From contig DATJGS010000011.1 of assembly GCA_035494735.1 (NCBI GenBank), positions 16,857 through 80,856 on the forward strand: a stretch of DNA of 64,000 bases. The letters run 5' to 3'. Below, in pieces: positions 8,386 to 18,038 of this stretch (the stretch's first letter is position 1; the number at the start of each line of letters is the position of its first letter). The notes beneath the pieces were generated by a model, which was given only the letters and a program-made list of their open reading frames with translations, was not told the origin of the DNA and did no database searches. The translations under genes and the position numbers were made by a program. Source of the stretch: DATJGS01 sp035494735 (GTDB lineage Bacteria > Eisenbacteria > RBG-16-71-46).

Positions 8386-8886
8386 ATGCCTGCCCGCTGC
8401 CTCGCCGTTGCCTTCTTGCTCCTGCTTCTCGCCGCCGTCTCGCCGGCGATGGCCTCGACCGGGTTCACCGCCACGATCAGCTCCGCGAGCGAAGTCCCGA
8501 CGAACTCGTCGACCGGCACAGGCGCCGGCACGTTCGTGCTGAATGACGCGCACACGCAGCTCACCATCCACATCACGTACACGGGTCTGAGCGCGAACCA
8601 GATCGCCGCGCACCTGCACGACGGGCTCCCGGGCTTCAACGGGCCGATCAAGCTCACGCTGGCCGGCGCGGGCACGACGAGCGCGACGTGGGACCGGGTG
8701 TGGTCGTCGACGGACGCGACCGAGCCCCTGACCAGCGCGGTGGTCGCGGACCTGCTGGCCGGGAAGCTGTACGTCAACATCCACAGCACGACCTACACGG
8801 GCGGCGAACTGCGCGGCCAGCTCGTCTCCGACGCGACTCCGAACAAGGCGTCGACGTGGGGGCGCATCAAGCACCTCTACCACTAG
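8386..8886 (+). CDS. Secreted CHRD-domain protein 2
   Basis: A 166-residue paralogue of the preceding gene, 221 bases downstream. It has a signal peptide (MPARCLAVAFLLLLLAAVSPAMA), one CHRD domain (FVLNDAHTQLTIHI, AAHLHDGLPGFNGP, LYVNIHSTTYTGGELRGQL) and the tail KASTWGRIKHLYH. ATG 8386 is preceded by AGGAGG. The pair looks like a tandem duplication followed by divergence. The intergenic stretch before it contains an isolated TTGACA (8302) but no convincing -10. Confidence 0.85.
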   Translation: MPARCLAVAFLLLLLAAVSPAMASTGFTATISSASEVPTNSSTGTGAGTFVLNDAHTQLTIHITYTGLSANQIAAHLHDGLPGFNGPIKLTLAGAGTTSATWDRVWSSTDATEPLTSAVVADLLAGKLYVNIHSTTYTGGELRGQLVSDATPNKASTWGRIKHLYH

Positions 8887-8909
8887 TCGCGATTTCGGCG
8901 GACCCTCGG

Positions 8910-8943
8910 CGGCCACGTCGCTCCTCAATGGGCGACGTGGCCG
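8910..8943 (+). terminator. Terminator hairpin after CHRD protein 2
   Basis: A 12-bp perfect inverted repeat (8910-8921 with 8932-8943, CGGCCACGTCGC / GCGACGTGGCCG) with a 10-base loop lies 24 bases after the CHRD stop. It is followed by TTCGTTCGTCG, a weak T-bearing tract. Confidence 0.7.
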
Positions 8944-9106
8944 TTCGTTCGTCGTCGGCACGTTCCGCGGCGGGCCGCGCTCCGCCGTCCGCCGGCGGCA
9001 TGCGCGCTTGACGCTGCGCGGGAAGCGCGGCACAGTCGCCGGCGATCCGTGCCCGACGGCATCCCGTGCCGCGCTTCGACCGGCCGCGCAGCGCGTAGGA
9101 GGTCCG

Positions 9107-10711
9107 ATGGTCGGCACCCGACTCGCCCGCAGTCTCGCGCATCGGAGGGACCCGTTGCGTCTCGTCTCGCTTGCCGCCCTCGCCCTGCTTCCGCTCGCCG
9201 TTCCCGCCGCGCCCGCGCGCGCCCAGACCACGTTGCCCACGGGATTCTCCGACCAGCTCGTGATCGGCGGCTTCGACTTCCCGGTCGGCATGGCGTTCCT
9301 GCCGGACGGGCGGCTGTTCGTGATCGAGCAGAAGAGCGCCGAGATCCATCTGATCGTGAACGGCGCGCGCGCCGCGACGGACCCCGTGTGCACCGTCGAC
9401 AACGTGAAGACGACCGGCGAGGAGCAGGGGTTGCTCGGCATCGCCGTCGATCCGGGCTGGCCGGCGCGGCCCTACGTCTACATCCACTGTGACGAGAACA
9501 CGCCGACGAACACGATCCGCATCTCGCGCTACACCGTGACCGGCGACCTCGACTTCACCGGAAACGGCGCCGTGTCGATCGACGTGGCGTCGCGCTACGA
9601 CCTCATCAACACGCTGCCGGACGTCGCGCTCAATCACAACGGCGGCACGTTGCGCTTCGGAATCGACGGCAAGCTGTACGACAGCATGGGCGAGGATGCG
9701 CAGTCGTGCCTCGCCCAGGACGACAGCACGCTGCACGGCGTCATCACCCGACTCGAGGTGAGCAACCTGCCGAGCACGCCGGGCGGTCCCGCGCCGCTCG
9801 CGCTGATCACGCCGTCCGACAACCCGCAGGTCGCCGCGCTCAACCTGAAGACGCGTCTCATCTACGCGTACGGATTGCGCAACCCGTACCGCTTCCAGAT
9901 CGACTCGGCGACCGGCGATCTGTTCATCGCCGACGTCGGCAACAGTCAGTACGAGGAGATCGACCGGGCCGCGACCGGCGGACTGAACTTCGGCTGGCCG
10001 AACTACGAAGGGCCGGCCGTGTTCAACGCCGGCTGCCCCGCGACCAACCCGGTCGCGCCGATCTATTCGTTCGACCGTTCGGCGCAGAGCGCGGCCGCGT
10101 TCATCGCGGGTCCCGTCTATCACGCACCGCCCGCCGCCGTGAACGGCTTTCCACTCGGCTACGCCGGCGACTTCTTCTTCAGCGATTACTACGGCGGCTA
10201 CCTGCGCCGCCTGCAGGGCAGCGGCTCGACCTGGGCGCTGGCCGCGCCCGTCGCGGGGCAGCCGAGCGCGACGGACTGGGGCAGCGGCTTCGAGAACGTG
10301 AGCGACTACGCGATCGGGCCCGACGGCGCGATCTGGTACGTGCTGCAGTACGCCGGCAGCGTCCCGGCGCTCGGCGCCGGGCAGATCCGCAAGGTCGTGC
10401 CGGCCATGGCTCCGCCGGGCGGTGGCGGCGTGAGCATGACGTTCGCAGAGCCGTATCCGTCGCCGGCCACCGGCTTCGCGAATCTGTCCTACACGCTGTC
10501 GGCCGACGCCGTCGTGCACCTGGTGATCTTCGATCTGACGGGGCGCGCCGTGCGGCACATCGTGGACGGGCAGGCCCAGACCGCCTCCACGTACCAGCCG
10601 ACGTGGGACGGCAAGGACGACGATGGTCGCGCGGTCCGCGCCGGACTGTACGTCGCGCAGTTGCGCGCCGCCGGCAACGAGATCTCGCACCGCGTGATGC
10701 TGTTGCGCTGA
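9107..10711 (+). CDS. PQQ-dependent sugar (glucose/sorbosone) dehydrogenase, exported
   Basis: A 534-residue exported beta-propeller. The start ATG 9107 has AGGAGG seven bases upstream. The signal peptide ends near ARAQ (about residue 40). Soluble-glucose-dehydrogenase motifs are present: DFPVGMAFLPDGRLFVIEQ, EEQGLLGIAVDP, the catalytic-type His177 in NHNGG, and the arginine in YGLRNPYRFQID. It should oxidise a sugar or alcohol in the periplasm with PQQ. The last ~90 residues are a FlgD-like C-terminal module (LVIFDLTGRAVRHI, GLYVAQLRA). The next gene overlaps by one base (TGATG) and encodes a haem-c motif, a plausible electron acceptor. Confidence 0.85.
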   Translation: MVGTRLARSLAHRRDPLRLVSLAALALLPLAVPAAPARAQTTLPTGFSDQLVIGGFDFPVGMAFLPDGRLFVIEQKSAEIHLIVNGARAATDPVCTVDNVKTTGEEQGLLGIAVDPGWPARPYVYIHCDENTPTNTIRISRYTVTGDLDFTGNGAVSIDVASRYDLINTLPDVALNHNGGTLRFGIDGKLYDSMGEDAQSCLAQDDSTLHGVITRLEVSNLPSTPGGPAPLALITPSDNPQVAALNLKTRLIYAYGLRNPYRFQIDSATGDLFIADVGNSQYEEIDRAATGGLNFGWPNYEGPAVFNAGCPATNPVAPIYSFDRSAQSAAAFIAGPVYHAPPAAVNGFPLGYAGDFFFSDYYGGYLRRLQGSGSTWALAAPVAGQPSATDWGSGFENVSDYAIGPDGAIWYVLQYAGSVPALGAGQIRKVVPAMAPPGGGGVSMTFAEPYPSPATGFANLSYTLSADAVVHLVIFDLTGRAVRHIVDGQAQTASTYQPTWDGKDDDGRAVRAGLYVAQLRAAGNEISHRVMLLR

Positions 10712-12780
10712 TGCGCCGTCCGCCCGTCCTGGGCGGCGTTCCCGCCCTCGCCGCACTGCTCGCGCTGGCCGCCGCGCCCGCCGGCGTTCCTTCCGGTCAT
10801 TCGCCGCGTGCGGCCTCGTCCACCGTTCGAGTGCCGCGCCTCGTGTTCGTATCGCGTGGCATCCCGCGAGGCGCCGATGCCGGCGTCGTGCCGGGCCTCG
10901 GGCCGCGCGGGCGCACGCTCGAGGTCGGCGGCCAGCTGCTCGTGCGTGAGCGCGATGGCCGCGTCCACGCGCTGATTGTCGGCCCCGCGCCGTTCGACGT
11001 CAGCGACCCGGCCGTGTCGTGGGACGCCGGGCGCATCGCGTTCGCGGGTGTTCCGGCGCGCGACAGTTCGTGGCGCATCTACGTGGTCGCGGCGAACGGC
11101 GCCGGCCTGCGCGCGATCACGCATCCGCCACGCGGTGTCGACGACTTCGATCCGGTGTGGCTGGCCGACGGTCGCGTGTGCTTCGCGAGCACGCGCCTCG
11201 CGGGCCGCGCGGAGCCCGCCGCGGTCGCCGTCTCCCAGCTCTACGTCGTCGACGCCGCGGGCGGACCGCCGCGCCGCCTCACGTCCGAGCGCAACGGCGC
11301 GGAGGAGCCGGCGATCGATCCGCGCAATGGCCGGATCGTGTACGCACGCTGGTGGGCGAACCGCTTCCACGCCTCGAACGTGGGCGAAGACGGCATCACG
11401 ACGGACTCGTCCCGGGCCGTCGAGTCCGAGGCCGTGGACCTGTGGCAGGCGGTGAGCATCGCGCCGGACGGCGACGGCGTGCGCCTGGCCGCCGGCGACG
11501 CGCGCGACCGTGACGCGACCATGGCGTATCAGCCGTGTGTGAGCGCACGCGGCGCGATTGCCGGCGTGCGCGCGGCGGATCGGACGCTGCTCGATGGGCG
11601 CGGGCCGTTCGGCGTACAGCGTCTCGCATCGCTCGAGCCGCCGTACGCCGAGGGCACGCGCGCGCTGGCCGGCCTCGGTCGCGACGCCGCGTCGGCGTGC
11701 TCGCCCGTGTGGCTGCCCGACGGTCGCGTGCTGTGTTCGCGCGACGCGCGCGGCGACGGCGACTACGCGCTGTGCGTGATCGACGCACGCGGCGCGCCCG
11801 TGCCCGTGCTCGATCGCGCGGGCCGCGCCGAGCTGGACGCCGCGGTCTTCGAGCCGCGCGTGGCGCCGGCCGCCACCGGCACGGCGCTGCCCCTGCCCGG
11901 CGACGCGCTGCCGGGCGACGCGCGCGAGCTGATGTCGGGCGCGCACACGTTCCGTTTCGACTGCCTCAACGTGTTCGCGAACGGGCCGGTCGACGCGCCG
12001 ATGCGGGACGCGCCGCCGCCCGCGCGTGGCGTGCGCATCCGCTTCTTCGCCGCGCTCGGCGATTCGTCCGCGCCCGGCGGTGATCGCGTCGTGCGGGTGC
12101 GCGAGGCGGCCGTGGACTCGACGGGCGGCGTTCACGAGACCGATCTGCCGGGCGACGTTCCCATGTTCGAGCAACTGGTCGGCGCCGATGGTCGCGTGCT
12201 GATGAGCGCCCACGGGCCCGCGCACGTCGCCGGTTTCAACTTCGCGCGGGCGGGGGGCGGCACGAAGTGCGTCGGCTGCCACGCCGGCCACTCCGCGATT
12301 CCCGTGCCCGGGAGCTACGCGAGCGCCGGATGGTTCAACGCGGCGCCGGCCGCCGTCGCCTACGTGAGCGCCGCCGCCCCCGGCAGCGCCGGCGCGCACG
12401 CCCTGTGCGACCGGCGCACGCGCGGCGACGTCGATCGCGTCGCGTGGATCGCCGACGCCGGGGCGGCGCCCGACTCGCAACCGGCCGCCGTCGCGCGGCT
12501 GGCGTGGGGATCGTCCGTTGAAGTGCGCGAGGTGGTTCTCTATCCTTTGGAAGCGCACGCGGCCTCGGCGCACGGTGTCGGGCCGCTCGCGGGCGAGGTG
12601 GTGCTGCTCGAAAACGGTGTCCCGGCCGGCCGTTTCCAGGTTCCGGCCGGCTCCGGCTGGCCGATTCGCGTCGCCACCTCGGACCTCCGTGCCGACGCCG
12701 TCGAAGTGCGGCTCCGGCGCGGCGCCGGGCGGAAACGCGTCGCGCTCGCCGAGATCGAGACCATCGCCCGCCTTCCTTGA
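10711..12780 (+). CDS. Exported PD40/TolB-type beta-propeller with one haem-c motif
   Basis: A 689-residue exported protein. The signal sequence lies within residues 1-26. TolB/PD40-like blades follow from about residue 80 to 400 (WRIYVVAANGAGLRAITHPP; VDDFDPVWLADGRVCFAST; ACSPVWLPDGRVLCS). A single CVGCH haem-c site (Cys520, Cys523, His524) is followed by a beta-rich C-terminal domain. The propeller-plus-CxxCH layout resembles the alpha-subunit family of hydrazine-synthase-like proteins, but the catalytic haem arrangement is not evident, so I do not call that enzyme. Overlap with the sugar dehydrogenase suggests a shared electron-transfer role. Confidence 0.7.
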   Translation: MRRPPVLGGVPALAALLALAAAPAGVPSGHSPRAASSTVRVPRLVFVSRGIPRGADAGVVPGLGPRGRTLEVGGQLLVRERDGRVHALIVGPAPFDVSDPAVSWDAGRIAFAGVPARDSSWRIYVVAANGAGLRAITHPPRGVDDFDPVWLADGRVCFASTRLAGRAEPAAVAVSQLYVVDAAGGPPRRLTSERNGAEEPAIDPRNGRIVYARWWANRFHASNVGEDGITTDSSRAVESEAVDLWQAVSIAPDGDGVRLAAGDARDRDATMAYQPCVSARGAIAGVRAADRTLLDGRGPFGVQRLASLEPPYAEGTRALAGLGRDAASACSPVWLPDGRVLCSRDARGDGDYALCVIDARGAPVPVLDRAGRAELDAAVFEPRVAPAATGTALPLPGDALPGDARELMSGAHTFRFDCLNVFANGPVDAPMRDAPPPARGVRIRFFAALGDSSAPGGDRVVRVREAAVDSTGGVHETDLPGDVPMFEQLVGADGRVLMSAHGPAHVAGFNFARAGGGTKCVGCHAGHSAIPVPGSYASAGWFNAAPAAVAYVSAAAPGSAGAHALCDRRTRGDVDRVAWIADAGAAPDSQPAAVARLAWGSSVEVREVVLYPLEAHAASAHGVGPLAGEVVLLENGVPAGRFQVPAGSGWPIRVATSDLRADAVEVRLRRGAGRKRVALAEIETIARLP

Positions 12781-12812
12781 GAGAACCGAGAGGCCCCGCC
12801 ATCGCGGTCCGC

Positions 12813-15800
12813 ATGAGTCGCCCGCCGTTCCGCCCGCCGCTTCCCGCCGCGCTCGTCGCCTTCGCCGCGCTCGCGTGGCTCGCGTGCGCGCGCCCAGCCG
12901 GCGCCCAGGGGCTGAACGCGGCCTGTTCGCGGAACGGACAGGACGTGTGGGTGGTCGGGGACAACGGGCTGTTCTTCCACTCGTTCACCTACGGGACGTC
13001 GTGGACCACGGGCAATCTCGGGGCGCGGTCGTTGCGCGGCGTGGCCGCGCGCAACTTCAACGTCGTGGCCGTGGGCGACAGCGGCAAGATCTGGCGCAGC
13101 GCGAACGACGGCGGCACGTGGGCGCTCAGCGTGATCGCCGGCGCGCCCGCGCTGCGCGCGCTGCAGATGCCGACGGACTCCGTGCTGTTCGCGGTCGGGG
13201 CCGGGGGCCGCATCCTGCGCAGCCGGAACGGCGGCGTGACGTGGGCCAGCCTCGTGTCGGGCACCTCCGCCACGCTGAACGCGGTGCGCTTCCGCGACGC
13301 GCGCCACGGCTGGGTCGTGGGCGACAACGCGGTCGCGCTCCACACCGACGACGGCGGCGACACGTGGCTGCCCGTCGCCGTGCCCACGACGCAACGCCTG
13401 CTGTCCGTCGACGTGCTCGGCGCGTACGTGTGGATCACCGGCTCGGCGAACGTCGCGCTCCAGAGCTTCGACAACGGCGTGCACTGGACGTCGCCCGATC
13501 TCGACCTCGAGAGTCGCTCGGACATGAACGCGGTTTCGATCCAGGCGCCGAACCGCGTGATCCTGTCGGGCGGCGGCGGATTCCTGCGCGTCACCGCCGA
13601 CAGCGGCGCGACCTGGAGCTGGATGAAGCATCCGCTGCTCGGCGGCCTGCACGCGCTCGCGTTCTCGCCGGACGGCCAGCACGGCTGGGCGTGCGGGCAC
13701 AATTCGCTGGCGGTCGAGGCCACGCAGGACAGCGGTGCGACCTGGAACCTGACGCCGGGCACGACCCAGGGCGGCGCGACCTGGACGCGTACGCTGGCGT
13801 TCACGCAGACCGTGGTGGCGCAGCCACGCGGCCGCAGCATCGCGATCAATCCGCTTGCGCCCGACGTGCTGTTTTCAGGGTTGGGCGGCATCCTGTCGCG
13901 GAGCCCGGATCGGGGCTCGACGTGGATCTCGCTCGGCAACGTCATCAGCGACGGCGCGTACGTTCCGGGGAAGATCCACGCGTTCTACGTCTCGGCACAC
14001 GACACGTCGCATTGGGTGGTGGCCGCCGCGAACGGAACGACGAACGATCGCATCCTGATGTCGACCGACCACGGCGCGACCTGGAACACGACGTTCAACG
14101 CGTCGTTCAGCGAATACGGCGTGCCCCTCGAGCGCAGTCCCAACCATCCCGATACGCTGCTGTTCGCCCCCGAGGACGGGCACGTCTACCGTTCGTTCGA
14201 CTTCGGCGCGACGTGGGACACGCTCTCGAACCCGGGCTTTCGCAGCCCGTGCGACATCCAGATTGTGCGCGGCGACGACGACAACGTGTGGGTGGGCGAC
14301 GGCGTGACCGGCGTCGGCCAGGGCGAGGTGTGGCAGTCGCTCGACGGCGGGCGCACGTTCACGCGCCGCTTCCCGCAGCCCGCCGACACCCTGACGAACG
14401 GCTCGGAAGTGCCGATGATGGCGTCGGCCCGGCACGATCCCCGTTTCGGGATCGCGACGCACTGGCCGACCGGCGGCATGTCCGCCACGGCCGACAGCGG
14501 GCGCACGTGGACGCAACTCGTGAACACGGCCTCGACGTGGGGCGCCGACATCGCGCACGACGACCCGACGGTGCCCGTGTTCGGCGTGTTCTCGGGTCAG
14601 GCCGGCCTGATCAGCACGGACGGCGGCGCGAACTTCAACCTGTACACGCTGAGCGGCTCCAACTATTCGATCTCCGCGCTCGATCGCAGCACGCTGCTCG
14701 CCGAGCAGAGCAACGGGATCTACAAGTTCACGCCGGCGTACTCGACGCCGGTCAACAACTCGCAGTTCCTCACCCTGGATTCGCCGCGCGGCGGGCAGAC
14801 GTGGTCGCCCGGCCAGACGCAGCCGATCCTGTGGACCGCGACGAGCATCGCGATCGTGCGCGTCGAGGTGCGCACCACGCCGAATGGTCCGTGGAACCCG
14901 ATCGCCGACGTCGACGGCACGCTCGGCCTGCTGAACTGGGTCGTGCCCGACACGGCGAGCGCCACCGTCAAGGTGCGCGTACGCGATCTGTGGGATTCGA
15001 TCCCGCTCGACAGCTCGGACACGAACATCACGATCGCCGCGCCGCGCCTGGCCGTGAGCCGCACCGCGCTCGACTTCGGCACGCGCGCGGTGGGGAGCGC
15101 GACGTCCGACACGTTGCTGCTGCGCAATCCCGGCACCGCGATCGTGCACGTCGGCCCGCTCGCCGCGTCGGGGCCGGGCTTCACGAGCGGCCGGACGTCG
15201 CTCGCGCTGGGGCCCGGGCAGAGCGACACGCTGGGGCTGACGTTCCGCCCGGCGCTGCCCATCCACTACGCGTCGACGCTCGCGCTCACGAGCGACGCGC
15301 CCGGCGCGCCGGCGGCGGTCGCCCTCGGCGGAGCGGGCGTCGACACGCTGCACCTGAAGCTCACGTCGCCGATCGGCGGCGAAGCCTGGCAGGTCGGCTC
15401 GACGCGCTGGATCCAGTGGGAGAGCGCGCTCGTCCCGACCGTGTCGCTCGACTGGCAGAGCGTGCCCGGAACGTGGAGCGCGATCGCGGACAGCGTGCCG
15501 GCGGCGGCCGGGCTGTACGGCTGGAGCGTGCCGCCGACGCCGGGCGCGGCCGCGCGCGTGCGCGTACGCCAGCGCGGCGGCGGCGTCGCGGATTCGAGCG
15601 CGGCGCCGTTCTCGATCGTGGCGCCGGGCTTCGCGGCCGCTCCGGCGATCCTGGATTTCGGCGCGGTCACGGTCGGCACGCAGCGCTTCGACACGCTGCA
15701 CGTCGCGAACCCCGGCAACGCGCCGCTCATGATCTCGTGGGTCGGCAGCGACCGGCCGACGTTCCAGCCGGCACGCACGTGGCTGACGCTGGCGCCCGGC

Positions 15801-16232
15801 GCGTCCGATTCGCTGGGGCTCGTGTTCGCGCCGAACTTCATCGGCCTCGATTCCGCGCTCGTCGTGTTCACGAGCGACGACCTCGCGTCGCCCCACGCGC
15901 TGCGCGTGTTCGGCACCGGATCGCTCACCGCGCCGGCGTCCGCCGAGATCCCGACGCGCTTCGCGCTGGAGCAGAACATGCCGAACCCGTGGGGCCGGCA
16001 GACCGTCATCCGCTACGCGCTGCCCGAGCGCGCGCTCGTCGATCTCGAGCTGTTCGATCTCCAGGGACAGCGCGTCGCGACGCTCGCCCATGGCGAGCAG
16101 CCGGCGGGCACGTATGCGATCGCGGTCGGCCAGGGCCTCGGCGACGTGCGCGCGCTGCCCGCGGGCGTGTATTTCTACCGCCTGCGCGCCGGACGCGAGA
16201 CGGCGACGCGCAAGATGCTGCTGATGCGCTGA
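12813..16232 (+). CDS. Giant secreted Ycf48/BNR beta-propeller protein with HYDIN-type and FlgD-like domains
   Basis: About 1,139 residues. After a signal peptide ending near AGAQ come many BNR/Ycf48-like repeats (typical unit IWRSANDGGTW; later STDHGATWNTTF and SFDFGATWDTL). Next come two HYDIN-like Ig repeats (RTALDFGTRAVGSATSDTLL and PAILDFGAVTVGTQRFDTLH), each paired with a Ser/Thr-rich 'PIGGExWQxG' module. The final 90 residues are the FlgD-like C-terminal module (FALEQNMPNPWG, LFDLQGQRVATL, GVYFYRLRAG). It should be a large surface or secreted protein. I chose ATG 12813; a TTG at 12777 overlaps the previous gene. It is the third gene of the run beginning at 9107. Confidence 0.8.
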   Translation: MSRPPFRPPLPAALVAFAALAWLACARPAGAQGLNAACSRNGQDVWVVGDNGLFFHSFTYGTSWTTGNLGARSLRGVAARNFNVVAVGDSGKIWRSANDGGTWALSVIAGAPALRALQMPTDSVLFAVGAGGRILRSRNGGVTWASLVSGTSATLNAVRFRDARHGWVVGDNAVALHTDDGGDTWLPVAVPTTQRLLSVDVLGAYVWITGSANVALQSFDNGVHWTSPDLDLESRSDMNAVSIQAPNRVILSGGGGFLRVTADSGATWSWMKHPLLGGLHALAFSPDGQHGWACGHNSLAVEATQDSGATWNLTPGTTQGGATWTRTLAFTQTVVAQPRGRSIAINPLAPDVLFSGLGGILSRSPDRGSTWISLGNVISDGAYVPGKIHAFYVSAHDTSHWVVAAANGTTNDRILMSTDHGATWNTTFNASFSEYGVPLERSPNHPDTLLFAPEDGHVYRSFDFGATWDTLSNPGFRSPCDIQIVRGDDDNVWVGDGVTGVGQGEVWQSLDGGRTFTRRFPQPADTLTNGSEVPMMASARHDPRFGIATHWPTGGMSATADSGRTWTQLVNTASTWGADIAHDDPTVPVFGVFSGQAGLISTDGGANFNLYTLSGSNYSISALDRSTLLAEQSNGIYKFTPAYSTPVNNSQFLTLDSPRGGQTWSPGQTQPILWTATSIAIVRVEVRTTPNGPWNPIADVDGTLGLLNWVVPDTASATVKVRVRDLWDSIPLDSSDTNITIAAPRLAVSRTALDFGTRAVGSATSDTLLLRNPGTAIVHVGPLAASGPGFTSGRTSLALGPGQSDTLGLTFRPALPIHYASTLALTSDAPGAPAAVALGGAGVDTLHLKLTSPIGGEAWQVGSTRWIQWESALVPTVSLDWQSVPGTWSAIADSVPAAAGLYGWSVPPTPGAAARVRVRQRGGGVADSSAAPFSIVAPGFAAAPAILDFGAVTVGTQRFDTLHVANPGNAPLMISWVGSDRPTFQPARTWLTLAPGASDSLGLVFAPNFIGLDSALVVFTSDDLASPHALRVFGTGSLTAPASAEIPTRFALEQNMPNPWGRQTVIRYALPERALVDLELFDLQGQRVATLAHGEQPAGTYAIAVGQGLGDVRALPAGVYFYRLRAGRETATRKMLLMR

Positions 16233-16346
16233 GCGGGGCGGCGCCGGCGTGCGTCGCGACTGTCGTCGGCGACCGGCGCGGCGCGTGCCGCCGGCCACCG
16301 GTGCGGCGCGTCCGCGATCCCGCGATCCCGCGGCGCCGCGGGCCGC

Positions 16347-16376
16347 TTGGGCCGGCCGCCGGCCGTGCGCTAGACT
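16347..16376 (+). promoter_or_regulatory. Candidate promoter for P5C dehydrogenase
   Basis: TTGGGC (16347-16352), an 18-base spacer and TAGACT (16371-16376) lie 67 bases before the ATG. The -10 context GCTAGAxT recurs upstream of the aldo/keto reductase gene. Confidence 0.45.
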
Positions 16377-16442
16377 CGCCGCCTCTTTGGCTTCGCTCCG
16401 ACCGAACTTCGCGCGCCGATCTGGCGCTTCCGTGGAGGCCTC

Positions 16443-18038
16443 ATGAACCCCGCCACCGCCCGACCGCTCGCGCCGATCGACGCGCGCGCGCTGCCCGAAT
16501 ACGCGCCCACCACCTACATCGATTTCAGTCGTGCCGACACCAAAGCGGCGTTCGAGCGCGCGCTCGAAGCCGTGCGCGCCCGGCTCGGCGAGGAACATCC
16601 GCTCGTCATCGACGGCAAACCGGAGAAGGGTTCGGGGACGTTCGCGTCCACGAATCCGGCCCGTCCGTCGCAGGTCGTCGGTCGGTTCCAGTCGGGGACG
16701 CGCGAGCAGGCGATCAAAGCCGTCGAAGCCGCGGACCGCGCGTTCAAGACGTGGAGCCGCGTGCCGGCGGCCGAGCGCGCCGCGTACCTGGTGGAAGCGG
16801 CGCGGCGCATGAAGGAACGCCGCCACGAGTTCTCGGCGTGGATGGTGCTCGAAGTCGGCAAGAGCTGGGCCGAGGCCGACGCCGACACCGCCGAGGCCAT
16901 CGACTTCATGGAGTTCTACGCACGGGAAATGCTGCGCTACGACGGCGTGCATCCCGTGACGCCGATGCCCGGGGAAAAGGGCGGCCTCACGTACGTGCCA
17001 CTCGGCGTGGGCGCGATCATCCCGCCGTGGAACTTCCCGCTCGCGATCTGTGTCGGCATGACGACCGCGGCGATCGTCGCCGGGAACACGGTCGTGGTGA
17101 AGCCGTCGAGCGATTCGCCGGCGATCGCGTGGCAGTTCTACCAGCTGATGGAAGAGGTCGGGCTCCCGCCCGGCGTCTTCAACTTCGTGACCGGCAGCGG
17201 CGGCACCGTCGGCGACTCGCTCGTCCGCCATCCGCGCACGCGTTTCATTTCGTTCACGGGGTCCAAGGAAGTGGGCGTCGGCATCAACAAGCTGGCCGCG
17301 GACGTTCCGGCCGGCCAGATCTGGCTGAAGCGCGTCGTCGCCGAGATGGGCGGCAAGGATTCGATCATCGTCGACGAGGAGGCGGATCTGGACGCCGCCG
17401 CGCAGGGTGTCGCGGTGTCGGCCTTCGGCTTCGGCGGGCAGAAGTGCTCGGCGTGCTCGCGCGCGATCGTCAGCGAAAAGGTGTACGAGCCGTTCCTCGC
17501 GAAGCTGAAGGTCGAGGTCGAGAAGTTCACGGTCGGCCCGCCCGACGTGCCCGGCGTGTACATGGGCCCGGTGATCAACGCGGCGGCGCGCGACAAGATC
17601 CTCTCGTACATCGAGGCCGGCAAGAAGGACGGGCGGCTCGTCTCGGGCGGCGGGCCGGTGGCCGGACAGGAGGGCTGGTTCGTCCAGCCGACCGTCATCG
17701 CCGACGTGCCCGCGAATTCCAGGATCTCGCAGGAGGAGATCTTCGGGCCGGTGCTCGCGGTGCTCAAGGTCGCGAGCTTCGACGAAGCGCTCGACATCGC
17801 GAACGGCACGGAGTACGGGCTGACCGGCGCCGTGTACACGAAGAACCCGGCGAAGGTCGAGCGCGCGCGCCGCGAGTTCTTCGTCGGCAACCTGTACATC
17901 AATCGCAAGTGCACGGGGGCCATCGTCGGCGCGCACCCGTTCGGCGGCTTCAACATGAGCGGCACCGATTCCAAGGCCGGCGGACGCGACTACCTGCTGC
18001 TGTTCCTGCAGGCCAAGAGCATCGCCGAAAAGGTCTAG
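16443..18038 (+). CDS. pruA: 1-pyrroline-5-carboxylate dehydrogenase (aldehyde dehydrogenase superfamily)
   Basis: A 531-residue NAD-dependent aldehyde dehydrogenase of the P5C dehydrogenase type, which oxidises glutamate semialdehyde to glutamate in proline catabolism. Visible catalytic residues are Asn197 (PPWNFP), Lys220 (VVVKPSSD), Glu301 (EMGGKD) and the nucleophile Cys335 (GQKCSACSR). The long N-terminal extension before NPARPSQVVG and the C-terminal SGTDSKAGGRDYL are typical of the RocA/PruA branch. No proline dehydrogenase gene is in the window. Its stop codon interlocks with that of the convergent glycosyltransferase gene through CTAG at 18035-18038. Confidence 0.9.
   Translation: MNPATARPLAPIDARALPEYAPTTYIDFSRADTKAAFERALEAVRARLGEEHPLVIDGKPEKGSGTFASTNPARPSQVVGRFQSGTREQAIKAVEAADRAFKTWSRVPAAERAAYLVEAARRMKERRHEFSAWMVLEVGKSWAEADADTAEAIDFMEFYAREMLRYDGVHPVTPMPGEKGGLTYVPLGVGAIIPPWNFPLAICVGMTTAAIVAGNTVVVKPSSDSPAIAWQFYQLMEEVGLPPGVFNFVTGSGGTVGDSLVRHPRTRFISFTGSKEVGVGINKLAADVPAGQIWLKRVVAEMGGKDSIIVDEEADLDAAAQGVAVSAFGFGGQKCSACSRAIVSEKVYEPFLAKLKVEVEKFTVGPPDVPGVYMGPVINAAARDKILSYIEAGKKDGRLVSGGGPVAGQEGWFVQPTVIADVPANSRISQEEIFGPVLAVLKVASFDEALDIANGTEYGLTGAVYTKNPAKVERARREFFVGNLYINRKCTGAIVGAHPFGGFNMSGTDSKAGGRDYLLLFLQAKSIAEKV

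Noticed and set aside
10711..12780. Hydrazine synthase alpha subunit
   Set aside because: The propeller plus CxxCH layout is similar, but only one haem-c motif is present and no beta/gamma subunits or other anammox genes occur, so the name would be unjustified.
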